A stretch of 64,000 nt of DNA from Allobosea psychrotolerans. GTDB lineage: Bacteria > Pseudomonadota > Alphaproteobacteria > Rhizobiales > Beijerinckiaceae. Position 1 is the first letter of the stretch. Each line of letters starts with the position of its first letter. The position numbers were made by a program, and so were the translations under genes. Shown here in pieces: positions 7,618 through 17,636 of this stretch. The stretch is taken from the NCBI RefSeq assembly GCF_002917105.1, contig NZ_PQFZ01000001.1:310001-374000 (forward strand). Direction: 5' to 3'. The notes under the pieces are model-generated. The model was not told where the DNA came from, did no database searches, and saw only the letters and a program-made list of their open reading frames with translations.

Positions 7618-8375
7618 CGGCGATTCCCTCGCCCGGGCACCCTGCAGTCGCTGCCTATCTCGCGCAGGGCTATGACGGTGTCGTCGGCATGTCCTCGCGC
7701 TTTGCCGCCGCGATCTGCGCGCGGCTGCTGCGGCTCCAGACGGAAGAGGGCCTGGGCGGGCCGCTGGCAGAGATCGGTGCGTTCGAGGGCCGCTTCTTCA
7801 TCGCGCTGGCGCATGCATTGGCGCCCGGTGAGCTTGCGGTTGCGCTCGACATCTTCTCCTGGCCAGATGACGGGGTGAAGGACCGCTTCGAGGCCAATTG
7901 CCTGAAGCATGGCATCGAGCCCGAACGGCGCGTTACCGTGAAGGGCGACAGCGGCGCGATGACGCCGGCCGAGCTGATGGACCATGCCGGCGGTTCGCGC
8001 TTCCGCTTCATCCATATCGATGGCGAGCATTCGCGTGCGGCGCTGGGCAAGGACCTGGCGCTCGCCACGGCCTGCCTCACCGAGGGCGGGCTGATCGTGC
8101 TCGACGACATGCTGCATCCGGGCTACCCGACCTTGATGGTGACGGTGCAGGCCTATCTCGAGGCCAATCCGGAGATCGTGCCGCTCTGCGTGATCGACCG
8201 CGAGACCATCGTCGGAGCGGCCAAGTTCGTGCTCTGCCAGAAGGCCTGGTTCGAGCGCTACCAGGCGCGGCTGCTTGCGATCTTCGAGGATTTCATCTGG
8301 CCGCTGGGCGCCGATTTCGAGCCGCATTGGTGTCTGGTGCTGTCGCAGGACACAAGGCTGGCTGAGATCACCTGA
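7614..8375 (+). CDS. class I SAM-dependent methyltransferase-like protein
   Basis: A 253-residue protein starting at a GTG inside the DUF486 stop. Residues about 45-130 fit a methyltransferase fold of the Methyltransf_24 type: LAEIGAFEGRFFIALAHAL as motif I, AVALDIFSW as motif II, FRFIHIDGEHSRAALGKDL with the acidic residue, and GGLIVLDDMLHPGYPTL. The substrate is unknown. The coupling with a DUF486 membrane protein is the only contextual clue. Confidence 0.75.
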   Translation: MTAIPSPGHPAVAAYLAQGYDGVVGMSSRFAAAICARLLRLQTEEGLGGPLAEIGAFEGRFFIALAHALAPGELAVALDIFSWPDDGVKDRFEANCLKHGIEPERRVTVKGDSGAMTPAELMDHAGGSRFRFIHIDGEHSRAALGKDLALATACLTEGGLIVLDDMLHPGYPTLMVTVQAYLEANPEIVPLCVIDRETIVGAAKFVLCQKAWFERYQARLLAIFEDFIWPLGADFEPHWCLVLSQDTRLAEIT

Positions 8376-8387
8376 TCTGCAGGACGG

Positions 8388-8834
8388 TCAGGGCACTACC
8401 GGCAGCTTCTCCGAGAGCCAGCCGCCTGGCCCCAGCATGCCGCCGCGGACCAAGACGAGGTCGCGCCAGCCGCGGCCGGCGAGCTTCGCCTGGATGCTGG
8501 CTGCCAGCCCGCCGCTGCGGTCGATCAAGGCGATGCGCTTGCCGGGATGGTCGAGCCGTATGCCTGCGAGCCGGACCTCGAAGCCGGCCGACTCGGCGTC
8601 GAGCCGGACCGCTCCCTGCGGGATGCCGGTGTCGGTCCATTCGTCGGGCGTGCGGATGTCGATGACGAGCAGGGCGCCGGCTGCGAGGCCGTCATGGGCC
8701 TCGCGGGCCGACAGCGTGCCCGAGCTTTGCGCGCGGGCGGTTTCCGCCAGCACTATCGAGGACAGCGCCACCAGCAGATGGCGGCGGGACAGAGGGCGAG
8801 CGGCAGCCTGCAGCCGGCTCTCGCCCCCTGACAT
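8388..8834 (-). CDS. exported rhodanese-like protein lacking the catalytic cysteine
   Basis: A 148-residue single rhodanese domain behind an RR-type signal (LSRRHLLVALSSIVLAETARAQ). The domain runs from about residue 40 (LSAREAHDGLAAGALLVIDIRTPDEW) to the end. At the active-site loop, where rhodaneses have C-x-x-G, this protein has DRSGG (105-109), with Asp105 in place of Cys. It is therefore probably not a sulfurtransferase and may be a binding or regulatory domain. It converges with the methyltransferase gene and sits 6 bp beyond the aminotransferase stop on the same strand. Confidence 0.8.
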   Translation of the reverse strand: MSGGESRLQAAARPLSRRHLLVALSSIVLAETARAQSSGTLSAREAHDGLAAGALLVIDIRTPDEWTDTGIPQGAVRLDAESAGFEVRLAGIRLDHPGKRIALIDRSGGLAASIQAKLAGRGWRDLVLVRGGMLGPGGWLSEKLPVVP

Positions 8835-8840
8835 TGAGTC

Positions 8841-10493
<1,653 letters not shown>

Positions 10494-11309
10494 GTGAAAC
10501 TTAGGATCGGCTACGAGCTCGACTACGACTTTCCGCAACCGACCCCGGTCATCCTGATGCTGCATGTGCATTTCAGCCGGGTCTCCGACCTCGCCGCGCC
10601 CGACCATATGCGCATCAGCCCCTCCGTCCCCGTCAGCGCCTATCGCGACGTGTTCGGCAACTGGTGCAGTCGGCTGCTTGCGCCGCAGGGCCATATGCGG
10701 ATCACGGCCGATGCCGTGATCTCCGACACGGGCCTGCCCGAAGCCTTCAATCGCAATGCGGGGCAGGTTCCAGTCGAGCAATTGCCGGAGGAGTGCATCA
10801 CTTTCCTGATCGCGAGCCGGTTTTGCGACTCCGACCGCTTGCTCGATCTCGCCTGGCAGCTCTTCGGGCACACGCAGCCCGGCGCGCCGCGCGTTCAGGC
10901 GATCTGCGATTTCGTCAACCAGCGCATCGCCTTCAACTACAACGACGCCAGCGTGACGCGTACCGCGTCGGACGCCTATCGTGAGGGACGCGGCGTCTGC
11001 CGCGACTACGCCCATCTCGCCATCGCCTTCTGCCGGGCGATGAACATCCCGGCGCGCTATTGCACCTGCTATCTCGGCGATATCGGCACGCCGAAGCCCT
11101 GGCCGCCCGGCGATTTCGCGGCGTCCTTCGAGGCTTATCTCGAGGGCGGCTGGCAGATGTTCGATCCGCGCAACAATGTCGCGCGCATCGGCCGGGTGCT
11201 GATCGCGCGCGGCCGCGACGCCGCCGACGTCGCCATCGCAACCACCTTCGGCCCCAATGTGCTGACGAGCTTCAAGGTCTGGACCGATGAGGTGACGGAG
11301 GCAGCGTAA
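10494..11309 (+). CDS. transglutaminase-like (papain-fold) family protein
   Basis: A 271-residue protein starting at GTG 10494, 6 bases after GGAAGGA; an ATG at 10473 is possible but lacks a ribosome site. It has the N-terminal beta region LRIGYELDYDFPQPTPVILML and a transglutaminase core at about 135-235 with REGRGVCRDYAHLAIAFCRAMNIPARY (Cys169 nucleophile). The region that usually carries the catalytic His (HAW) reads DFAASFEAYLEGGW, without His, followed by FDPRNN (Asp224). Members of this group probably act as proteases or are inactive. The gene stands alone. Confidence 0.85.
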   Translation: MKLRIGYELDYDFPQPTPVILMLHVHFSRVSDLAAPDHMRISPSVPVSAYRDVFGNWCSRLLAPQGHMRITADAVISDTGLPEAFNRNAGQVPVEQLPEECITFLIASRFCDSDRLLDLAWQLFGHTQPGAPRVQAICDFVNQRIAFNYNDASVTRTASDAYREGRGVCRDYAHLAIAFCRAMNIPARYCTCYLGDIGTPKPWPPGDFAASFEAYLEGGWQMFDPRNNVARIGRVLIARGRDAADVAIATTFGPNVLTSFKVWTDEVTEAA

Positions 11310-11324
11310 ACTCTGCTGCCGCCG

Positions 11325-11519
11325 CTACTTGTCGAAAAGCGGCGCCGCTTCCTGCCGCTTGGCCCGCAGCGGCGTCTTGCGGGTCATGCCCTTGGGCTTG
11401 GCAGCCGGCTCTTCGTCGTCGGTCGCCGGCTCCGGTGCCACGACCGCTGGCGGCGCTGCGACAGGCTTGTCCGCCGGCTTTTCGGCCTTGTCGGGCTCGA
11501 TCGTCTTGAAGCGGATCAT
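11325..11519 (-). CDS. small lysine/alanine/proline-rich hypothetical protein
   Basis: A 64-residue ORF (MIRFKTIEPDKAEKPADKP start) with low-complexity A/P/K/E composition and a basic C-terminal half (GMTRKTPLRAKRQEAAPLF). Its start overlaps the stop of the next upstream small gene by 4 bp (ATGA), a sign of genuine coupled translation. No function is recognised; the composition suggests a disordered protein. Confidence 0.5.
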   Translation of the reverse strand: MIRFKTIEPDKAEKPADKPVAAPPAVVAPEPATDDEEPAAKPKGMTRKTPLRAKRQEAAPLFDK

Positions 11520-11647
11520 TTCTTCTTCGGTCCGCCTGCCGCTTTGGCGACGACGGCCGCGAAGGTCGATGGTGCCGCGGCCGCGACCTTCGGCTTGTCC
11601 TGCTTGGGCTTCTTGGCTTCGCGATTGCCGCGCTGTTCTTTGGACAT
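11516..11647 (-). CDS. small basic hypothetical protein (MSKEQRGNREAKKPK type)
   Basis: A 43-residue ORF with start MSKEQRGNREAKKPKQ and a lysine-rich tail (AAGGPKKK). Short proteins starting with this motif recur in Rhizobiales genomes as uncharacterised conserved ORFs. An upstream in-frame extension exists but lacks coding character. It overlaps the 64-residue gene by 4 bp, forming a two-gene unit of basic disordered proteins. Nucleic-acid binding is conceivable but not shown. Confidence 0.65.
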   Translation of the reverse strand: MSKEQRGNREAKKPKQDKPKVAAAAPSTFAAVVAKAAGGPKKK

Positions 11648-11929
11648 CGTCAGGCTCCTGGGCTTGAGGTTGTTAGGGACTATGGGGTTCGCGGTCTGCG
11701 AACCTTGGGATGCGCACGCCAAGGCGCACCCGAGTCGAGCCGACGCGGCCGGCGCGCCGGGCGGCGAGGGGGGATCGCTGTATCCTGGGATCGCCACGTC
11801 ATGGCTGGCCGGCTTTCGCCTGCTGCGGCCGAGCCTGGCGGAACGCCAAGCCTCGTCATATCGAAGCAGATGATGAGTCTAGGACAGTGGCGCGGGCAGC
11901 GCACGCTGTTTCTTCATGCCGCCGGTTCT

Positions 11930-12172
11930 TCACGCGGCTTCATCCCGGGCAAGCTTGCGCCGCAGCACGGACTTCACCGCGCCCGCGGTCCAGCGGGAGC
12001 GCCCATGGCAGGGGAAGCCGCGCCGATTGAGCCGGCGCGCGATATCGGCGGGATCGGTGATACCGACCCCGACGAGCTGCTCGATAATCTCGCCGGCTGC
12101 GCGGAGCAGGATTGTGGCGAGGTCGCGGTCCAGGCGGCGAGCCTGCCTGGCCGCCTGTTCGGCGTCGGTCAG
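11930..12172 (-). CDS. small helical ORF resembling a serine-recombinase C-terminal helix motif, CTG start
   Basis: An 80-residue reading frame that can start at CTG 12172, overlapping the stop of the preceding gene as CTGA, in the way ATGA junctions do. It contains IARRLNRRGFPCHGRSRWTAGAVKSVLRRKL (two segments), the pattern LN-x2-G-x6-W-x3-V-x2-L seen after the catalytic domain of large serine recombinases and in small recombinase-like helix proteins. No ATG, GTG or TTG start exists in frame near the junction. It could be a short DNA-binding protein or a decayed fragment. Confidence 0.4.
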   Translation of the reverse strand: MTDAEQAARQARRLDRDLATILLRAAGEIIEQLVGVGITDPADIARRLNRRGFPCHGRSRWTAGAVKSVLRRKLARDEAA

Positions 12173-12402
12173 CTGACACCCATGCCGAAGCTGGGCTCGA
12201 CCGCGTTGGGCGAGAGCATCACGGCATTGGCGTGACCGCCCTCGAACAAGGCGAAGCGGACTGCGTCCTTCTTGTCGCGGAAAATCCCTTCCGAGCGGCC
12301 TTCGAGATCGCGCGCGACCCAGAAGCCGGCTGTCGAGCGGCCGACCAGGAAGAGATGGCTTGTGGTGTCGAGTTCGGGTTGGAACGGCTTGGCTTGGCCC
12401 AT
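12169..12402 (-). CDS. conserved small hypothetical protein
   Basis: A 77-residue ORF from ATG 12402 (MGQAKPFQPELDTTSHLFLVG start). The central part HLFLVGRSTAGFWVARDLEGRSEGIFRDKKDAVRFA looks like the short beta-beta-alpha DUF2188-like proteins that read as a sheet followed by a helix. The function is unknown. It is the middle gene of a tight minus-strand cluster: the membrane peptide upstream ends 10 bp before it, and the recombinase-like ORF overlaps its stop. Confidence 0.6.
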   Translation of the reverse strand: MGQAKPFQPELDTTSHLFLVGRSTAGFWVARDLEGRSEGIFRDKKDAVRFALFEGGHANAVMLSPNAVEPSFGMGVS

Positions 12403-12412
12403 CGTGACGCTC

Positions 12413-12598
12413 TCAGTTCGCCACTGTGAGCCAGGCGCGCAGGCCGATGAAGCCGGCGGCAGCAAGGGCGATCAGGCCCAGCAGGCAGAGCTCCGCCGCA
12501 AACAGGCGCACCATCGGCCGCTTGCTGGGCAGCGTGCCGTAGACCGCTTTCGCGCGGTGCTGCCGGTTGGGGTTGGGGTAGTGCGAATGCGTGGTCAT
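12413..12598 (-). CDS. small single-pass membrane protein
   Basis: A 61-residue ORF from ATG 12598, which follows GGAG at a spacing of 6. The N-terminus is polar and basic (MTTHSHYPNPNRQHRAK), followed by one membrane helix (MVRLFAAELCLLGLIALAAAG and onward). Family not recognised. It is first of three closely packed small genes on this strand. Confidence 0.55.
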   Translation of the reverse strand: MTTHSHYPNPNRQHRAKAVYGTLPSKRPMVRLFAAELCLLGLIALAAAGFIGLRAWLTVAN

Positions 12599-12783
12599 TT
12601 CGATCTCCATCGATGCCGGAGATGTAGGTCCATGCCGGTAAGCTTGCGATGTGGAAGACGCCGGCCCGCATAAAGCGGGCATAAAGACGGAACGACCGGC
12701 CTCCGTCAGGGTTAACCCCCGTTAACCGGCCAGCCCTAGATTTGCGCCAAGCTTGTGATTCGGTGGCCCCAGTTTTCGGTGAG

Positions 12784-13965
12784 ATGATGCGCGCATTGAC
12801 CTTGGCCCTGCCTCTGATCCTCGTCGCCTCGGCGGCGCAGGCGGATTTCCAGTCCTGCCTTGCGGGCCTGCGTTCGGAGGCGGGCGCCAAGGGCGTCTCA
12901 GGCGCCACTTTCGACCGCGCCATGGCGGGTGTTCAGCCCGACATGAAGGTGATCGAGGCGATGAACAACCAGCCGGAGTTCAAGACGCCGATCTGGGACT
13001 ATCTCGGCACGCTGGTCGATGACGAGAAGGTCGCGGAAGGCCGCGCCATGCTGCGCCAGCATGCCTCGACGCTCGCCGCCGCCGAAAGCCGCTTCGGCGT
13101 CGACCGCCACACCATCGTCGCGGTCTGGGGCGTCGAGAGCGATTTCGGCAAGGCGAGGGGCAAGATGCCGCTCGTCCAGGCGCTCTCGACCGGGGCCTGT
13201 CTTGCGCCGCGCCGCAACGCCTTCTTCAAGGGCGAGCTGATCGCGACGCTGCAGATCATCCAGCGCGGCGACGTTTCGGCCGATCGGCTGTTCGGCTCCT
13301 GGGCTGGCGCCTTTGGCCATACACAGTTCATCCCCTCGACCTATCTGCGCCTGGCCGTCGATGGCGATGGCGATGGCCGGCGTGATCTGGTCGATTCCAT
13401 CCCCGACGCGCTGCATTCGACCGCGAACTTCATGGCCAAGGCGGGCTGGGTCACCGGCGCGCCCTGGGGCTATGAGGTCAAGGTGCCATCAGGCTATTCT
13501 GGTCCGACCGGACGCAACCCCAAGCAGCCGGTCTCGTCCTGGGCGGCGCGCGGCATCGCCAAATTCGACGGCTCGGCGCTGACCGGCTCCGGCAATGCGG
13601 GGCTTCTGATGCCGGCGGGGCGCGAGGGGCCGGCCTTCCTCGTCTTCAAGAACTATGATGCGGCCTACAGCTACAACGGCGCAGACTCCTATGCCCTGGC
13701 CATCTCCCTTCTGTCCGACCGTATTCGCGGCCGGCCCGGCGTGCAGGGCCGGTGGCCGACCGACGATCTGCCGCTCTCGCGCGAGCAGCGCCGTGAGCTC
13801 CAGCGCCTGCTGATCGCGCGCGGTTATGATGTCGGCGAACCGGACGGTGCGGTCGGCGCGCTGACGCGAGCGGCGATCAAGCAGATCGAGGCCAAGATCG
13901 GCATGGCGCAGACCGGCCGGCCGGGCGAAAAGGTGCTGCGGGCGCTGAAGAGCGGGCGGGTGTGA
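12784..13965 (+). CDS. lytic murein transglycosylase (MltB family)
   Basis: Cleaves peptidoglycan glycan strands with 1,6-anhydro-MurNAc formation in the periplasm. 393 residues from the first of two tandem ATGs; signal peptide 1-20 (ending ASAAQA). The SLT_2 domain covers about 25-320, with catalytic Glu118 in AVWGVESDFGKARGKMPL and the family block GSWAGAFGHTQFIPSTYLRLAVDGDGDG. A C-terminal peptidoglycan-binding domain follows (LQRLLIARGYDVGEPDGAVGALTRAAIKQIE). The next gene (RidA) begins about 100 bp downstream. Confidence 0.93.
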   Translation: MMRALTLALPLILVASAAQADFQSCLAGLRSEAGAKGVSGATFDRAMAGVQPDMKVIEAMNNQPEFKTPIWDYLGTLVDDEKVAEGRAMLRQHASTLAAAESRFGVDRHTIVAVWGVESDFGKARGKMPLVQALSTGACLAPRRNAFFKGELIATLQIIQRGDVSADRLFGSWAGAFGHTQFIPSTYLRLAVDGDGDGRRDLVDSIPDALHSTANFMAKAGWVTGAPWGYEVKVPSGYSGPTGRNPKQPVSSWAARGIAKFDGSALTGSGNAGLLMPAGREGPAFLVFKNYDAAYSYNGADSYALAISLLSDRIRGRPGVQGRWPTDDLPLSREQRRELQRLLIARGYDVGEPDGAVGALTRAAIKQIEAKIGMAQTGRPGEKVLRALKSGRV

Positions 13966-14063
13966 GGGGCTGAATCCGGTGCTTTCCGCCGCGCGCAGAA
14001 ATCGGGTGTCATGACGCGCCGCCCGATTCCAGACAGGGCGGGTGATCTCATCGGAGCCATCGC

Positions 14064-14450
14064 ATGACCCGCCGCCTCATCTCCACCGGTTCACCCTTCG
14101 AGAGCGCCTTCGGCTATTCCCGCGCCGTGATCGACGCAGATCTCGTCTTCGTTTCCGGCACGACAGGCTATGACTACACCAGCATGACGCTGCCGGAGGA
14201 TGCAGCCGAGCAGGCGCGCAATATTTTCCGCACGATCCAGGCCGTGCTGGCGGAGGCCGGCTCGTCGCTTTCGCAGGTGGTGCGGGCGCAGTATTTCGTC
14301 ACTGACCGGAGCTATTGCGAGCCGGTGCTGGGCGTGTGCGGCGAGGTCTTCGGGCAGATCCGCCCGGCTGCCGGCATCTATGTCGTCGCCGGGCTGCTCA
14401 AGCCCGAGATGAAGGTCGAGATCGAGGTCACCGCGCGGCTGGTGCCGTGA
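14064..14450 (+). CDS. RidA/YjgF family protein
   Basis: A 128-residue Rid-family member. The core VSGTTGYDYTSMTLPEDAAEQARNIF and the C-terminal CGEVFGQIRPAAGIYVVAGLLKPEMKVEIEVTARL fit the family. RidA proteins hydrolyse reactive imines and enamines, but the canonical arginine-bearing RPAR-like end is replaced here (ARLVP), so it may belong to a Rid subfamily with other activity. It is followed by a binding-protein gene. Confidence 0.85.
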   Translation: MTRRLISTGSPFESAFGYSRAVIDADLVFVSGTTGYDYTSMTLPEDAAEQARNIFRTIQAVLAEAGSSLSQVVRAQYFVTDRSYCEPVLGVCGEVFGQIRPAAGIYVVAGLLKPEMKVEIEVTARLVP

Positions 14451-14571
14451 CCGCGCCTGCCGTAGCGGCAGAGGCCGTGCGGCGATGGCCGATGAGTGAT
14501 TGACGTCTGGTATATCTCTTGCTTGAGTTGGGCAGATCAACGAGCTGACCCGGACAGCAGGAGGAGATGCC

Positions 14572-16161
14572 ATGCCGATCAATCGCCGCAATGCCTTGAA
14601 GGGAGCGGCCGCGCTCGCTGCTTCTGGTTTCATGCCGAACCGGGCTTTTTCGCAAAGCCGCGGCAATATCCTGCGCTTCATCCCGTCGACGCCCCTGCCG
14701 TCGCTCGACCCGATCACGGCGACGAGCTATGTGATCCGCAATCATGGCTATCTGATATATGATACCCTGTTCGCGACCGACGCGCAGTTCGGCATCAAGC
14801 CGCAGATGGTCGAAGCCTGGGAGACCGCGCCGGACGGATTGAAATGGACCTTCCGGCTGCGCGACGGGTTGTTCTTCCATGACGATCAGCCGGTCCGGGC
14901 ACAGGATTGCATCGCCTCTATCGCGCGCTGGTCGAAGCGCGACGCTTTCGGCCAGACCTTCGCGACTTTCGTTGAAGGTTACGACGCGCTCGACCAGCGC
15001 AGCTTCGCGATCCGGCTGAAGAAGCCGTTCCCGATGCTGCCGGCGGCACTCGGCAAGCTGTCGTCGAACGTGCCGTTCATCATGCCCGAGCGGGTCGCGG
15101 CGACCGACCACATGAAGAACATCACCGAGGCCGTCGGCTCCGGCCCCTGGCGCTTCATGGACAAGCAATGGGTGCCCGGCCAGAACGCGATCTATGAGCG
15201 CTTCGCCAAGTACAAGCCGCGCGAGGAAGCGCCGTCCTGGGCGGCGGGTGGCAAGGTCGCCAGGATCGACCGCATCGAGTGGGTGGCGCTGACGGAAGCC
15301 TCCGCGGCGGTCGGCGCGCTGATGCAGGGCGAGGTCGATTGGTACGAGCAGCCGCCGGTCGATCTCCTGCCCGTGCTCAAGGGCAACAAGGACATCGCCA
15401 TCGAGAACGTGCCGCTCGGCCTGTTCCTGCTGATGCGCTTCAACCAGATGCAGCCGCCCTTCAACAACCCCGGCATCCGCCGCGCCGTGATGATGGCGGT
15501 CAACCAGACCGACTACATGGAAGCCGTGGTCGGCGACAAGGCGTACTATCAGGAGGCCAAGACCTTCCTCACGCCGGGTTCGCCGATGTCGACCGGGGCG
15601 GGCGGCGCGGAAGCGATGCAGGCCAATATCGAGAAGGCCAAGGCCATGCTCAGGGAGGCCGGTTACAAGGACGAGAAGGTCGTGCTGCTTGCGCCGGCCG
15701 ACCAGCCGATCGCCTATCAGCAATGCCTGGTGACCGAGGATCTGTTCAAGAAGCTCGGCATCAATTCCGAGCTCGTCGCCACCGACTGGGCGAGCTTCAT
15801 CGGCCGGCGCGCCAATCGCGGCGCGCCCGAACAGGGCGGCTGGTCGGCTTTCCACACGCTCTGGTCCTGCGCTGACACGCTCAACCCCGCGCTGCACCCG
15901 CTGATGCGCGCCAATGGCGGCGCCGCCTGGTTCGGCTGGCCGGACGACCCGGCGATGGAAGGCCTGCGCGATCAATGGATCGCCGAGCCGGATGCCGGAA
16001 AGCAGAAGGAGATCGCGGCCTCACTGGAGCGGCGCGCCTTCGAGTTCGTGCCCTATGTTCCTGCCGGGCTGGTGCAGCAGCCTATGGCCTTCCGCAAGAG
16101 CCTGACCGGCATGGTGCTCTCGCCGGCGCAGTTCTTCTGGAACATGGAGAAGAAGGCCTGA
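14572..16161 (+). CDS. ABC transporter substrate-binding protein, family 5 (dipeptide type)
   Basis: A 529-residue periplasmic binding protein of the DppA/OppA class. The ATG at 14572 follows CAGGAGGAGA. RR-type signal (MPINRRNALKGAAALAASG). The mature part shows LRFIPSTPLPSLDPITATSYVIRNHGYLIYDTLF, ETAPDGLKWTFRLRDGLFFHDDQPVRAQD and the NNPGIRRAVMMAVNQ block. No permease or ATPase gene is adjacent, so it is an orphan receptor here; peptides or other oligomeric ligands are possible. Confidence 0.9.
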   Translation: MPINRRNALKGAAALAASGFMPNRAFSQSRGNILRFIPSTPLPSLDPITATSYVIRNHGYLIYDTLFATDAQFGIKPQMVEAWETAPDGLKWTFRLRDGLFFHDDQPVRAQDCIASIARWSKRDAFGQTFATFVEGYDALDQRSFAIRLKKPFPMLPAALGKLSSNVPFIMPERVAATDHMKNITEAVGSGPWRFMDKQWVPGQNAIYERFAKYKPREEAPSWAAGGKVARIDRIEWVALTEASAAVGALMQGEVDWYEQPPVDLLPVLKGNKDIAIENVPLGLFLLMRFNQMQPPFNNPGIRRAVMMAVNQTDYMEAVVGDKAYYQEAKTFLTPGSPMSTGAGGAEAMQANIEKAKAMLREAGYKDEKVVLLAPADQPIAYQQCLVTEDLFKKLGINSELVATDWASFIGRRANRGAPEQGGWSAFHTLWSCADTLNPALHPLMRANGGAAWFGWPDDPAMEGLRDQWIAEPDAGKQKEIAASLERRAFEFVPYVPAGLVQQPMAFRKSLTGMVLSPAQFFWNMEKKA

Positions 16162-16181
16162 GGCGAGCCTGGTCGCCCTTG

Positions 16182-16265
16182 CAAGCGTAGCGAAGCAATC
16201 CGGGAGGTTCCGCTCCGTGCCCCTGGCTTGCTTCGTCGCTGCGCTCTTCGCGATGACGGATCTGC
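16182..16265. repeat. intergenic inverted repeat (AGCGAAGCAA / TTGCTTCGTCGCT type)
   Basis: Between the binding protein and leuB, CAAGCGTAGCGAAGCAA is mirrored about 35 bp later by TTGCTTCGTCGCTGCGCTC and then CGCGATGACGG. This pattern is typical of mobile palindromic elements of Rhizobiales intergenic regions. Arms are imperfect. Confidence 0.45.
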
Positions 16266-16383
16266 GCGCGCCGCGAGGCTGCCCGCAACGTGATGCGCTT
16301 GCCTCCGCGCGCTTCCGCTCGTAATCACGCCACGCTGGGCTTTCAGGCCGGAGCGAGACCAAGAACCACGCGCGAGGCGATCC

Positions 16384-17493
16384 ATGGCGACCCACAAGCT
16401 CCTGCTCCTGCCCGGCGACGGCATCGGCCCCGAGGTGATGGCCCAGGTCGAGACCGTGGTCTCCTGGTTCGAGAAGCGGGGCCTTGCCGGCTTTGCGATC
16501 GAGAAAGGGCTCGTCGGCGGCTGCGCCTATGACGCGCATAAGCAGGCGATCTCCGAAGGCGACATGAAGCTCGCCCAGGACGCGGATGCCGTGCTGTTCG
16601 GCGCGGTCGGCGGGCCGAAATGGGCCGATGTGCCCTATCAGCACCGCCCCGAGGCCGGCCTGCTGCGCTTGCGCAAGGACCTGGGACTCTTCGCCAATCT
16701 GCGTCCCGCCATCTGCTATCCGGCGCTGGCCTCGGCCTCCTCGCTCAAGCCCGAGGTCGTCGAAGGCCTCGACATCCTGATCGTGCGCGAGCTCACCGGC
16801 GGCGTCTATTTCGGCGAACCCAAGGAGATCGTCACGCTGGAGGACGGCTCCAAGCGCGGTGTCGACACCCAGGTTTACACCACCCCCGAGATCGACCGGA
16901 TCTGCCGCGTCGCCTTCGAGCTGGCGCGCACGCGCCGCAACAAGGTCTCCTCGGCCGAGAAGCACAATGTCATGAAGACCGGCGTGCTCTGGAAGCAGAC
17001 GGTCACGGCGCTGCACGCCAAGGACTATGCCGATGTCGAGCTCGAGCATGTGCTCGCCGACAACTGCGCCATGCAGCTCGTGCGCTGGCCCAAGCAGTAT
17101 GACGTCATCGTCACCGACAATCTCTTCGGCGATATCCTGTCGGACGTCGCGGCGATGCTGACCGGCTCGCTCGGCATGCTGCCCTCGGCCTCGCTCGGCG
17201 CGGAAGATGCCGTCACGGGCAAGCGCAAGGCGCTCTATGAGCCCGTCCACGGCTCGGCCCCGGACATCGCCGGCAAGGGCCTGGCCAATCCGATCGCGAT
17301 GATCGGCTCCTTTGCCATGGCGCTGCGCTATTCCTTCGGGGCGATCGAAGCCGCGGACCGGCTGGAGGGCGCTATCGCCGACGTGCTCGGCTCCGGCACG
17401 CGCACCAAGGACATCGCCGCGCCCGGCACGAACGCCGTCTCGACCAGCGAGATGGGGGCTGCGATCGTCAAGGCGTTGGAGGCACGGGGCTGA
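16384..17493 (+). CDS. leuB: 3-isopropylmalate dehydrogenase
   Basis: Oxidises 3-isopropylmalate with NAD+ in leucine synthesis. 369 residues, with [16 protein letters not shown] at the N-terminus, the Arg-rich substrate loop [16 protein letters not shown], the LeuB-type [14 protein letters not shown], the Lys/Asp active-site region [30 protein letters not shown] and the NAD-binding [20 protein letters not shown]. Length and start are standard. leuC and leuD are not in the window, so the pathway genes are dispersed. Confidence 0.96.
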   Translation: MATHKLLLLPGDGIGPEVMAQVETVVSWFEKRGLAGFAIEKGLVGGCAYDAHKQAISEGDMKLAQDADAVLFGAVGGPKWADVPYQHRPEAGLLRLRKDLGLFANLRPAICYPALASASSLKPEVVEGLDILIVRELTGGVYFGEPKEIVTLEDGSKRGVDTQVYTTPEIDRICRVAFELARTRRNKVSSAEKHNVMKTGVLWKQTVTALHAKDYADVELEHVLADNCAMQLVRWPKQYDVIVTDNLFGDILSDVAAMLTGSLGMLPSASLGAEDAVTGKRKALYEPVHGSAPDIAGKGLANPIAMIGSFAMALRYSFGAIEAADRLEGAIADVLGSGTRTKDIAAPGTNAVSTSEMGAAIVKALEARG

Positions 17494-17512
17494 GGCTGTT
17501 GCGTGGGCAGCA

Positions 17513-17551
17513 GGCAGTAGGCAGTTAGGAACGGTCCGACTGCCGACTGCC
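17513..17551 (+). terminator. inverted repeat after leuB, possible terminator
   Basis: GGCAGTAGGCAGT and ACTGCCGACTGCC pair at 12 of 13 positions across a 13-nt loop, 20 bp after the leuB stop, followed by CTTTC rather than a clean T-run. It may terminate leuB or simply protect the transcript end. Confidence 0.4.
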
Positions 17552-17636
17552 CTTTCACCTCTCTCCCTCGTGAGTTGCGTGTGACCTCGGAGCGTGCGCT
17601 AGACTGATCGCATCTGAAACGGAGCATGTCCGTCCG

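Noticed and set aside
11705..12235. 176-residue plus-strand ORF
   Set aside because: It is the complement of the small minus-strand gene cluster and has low-complexity composition.
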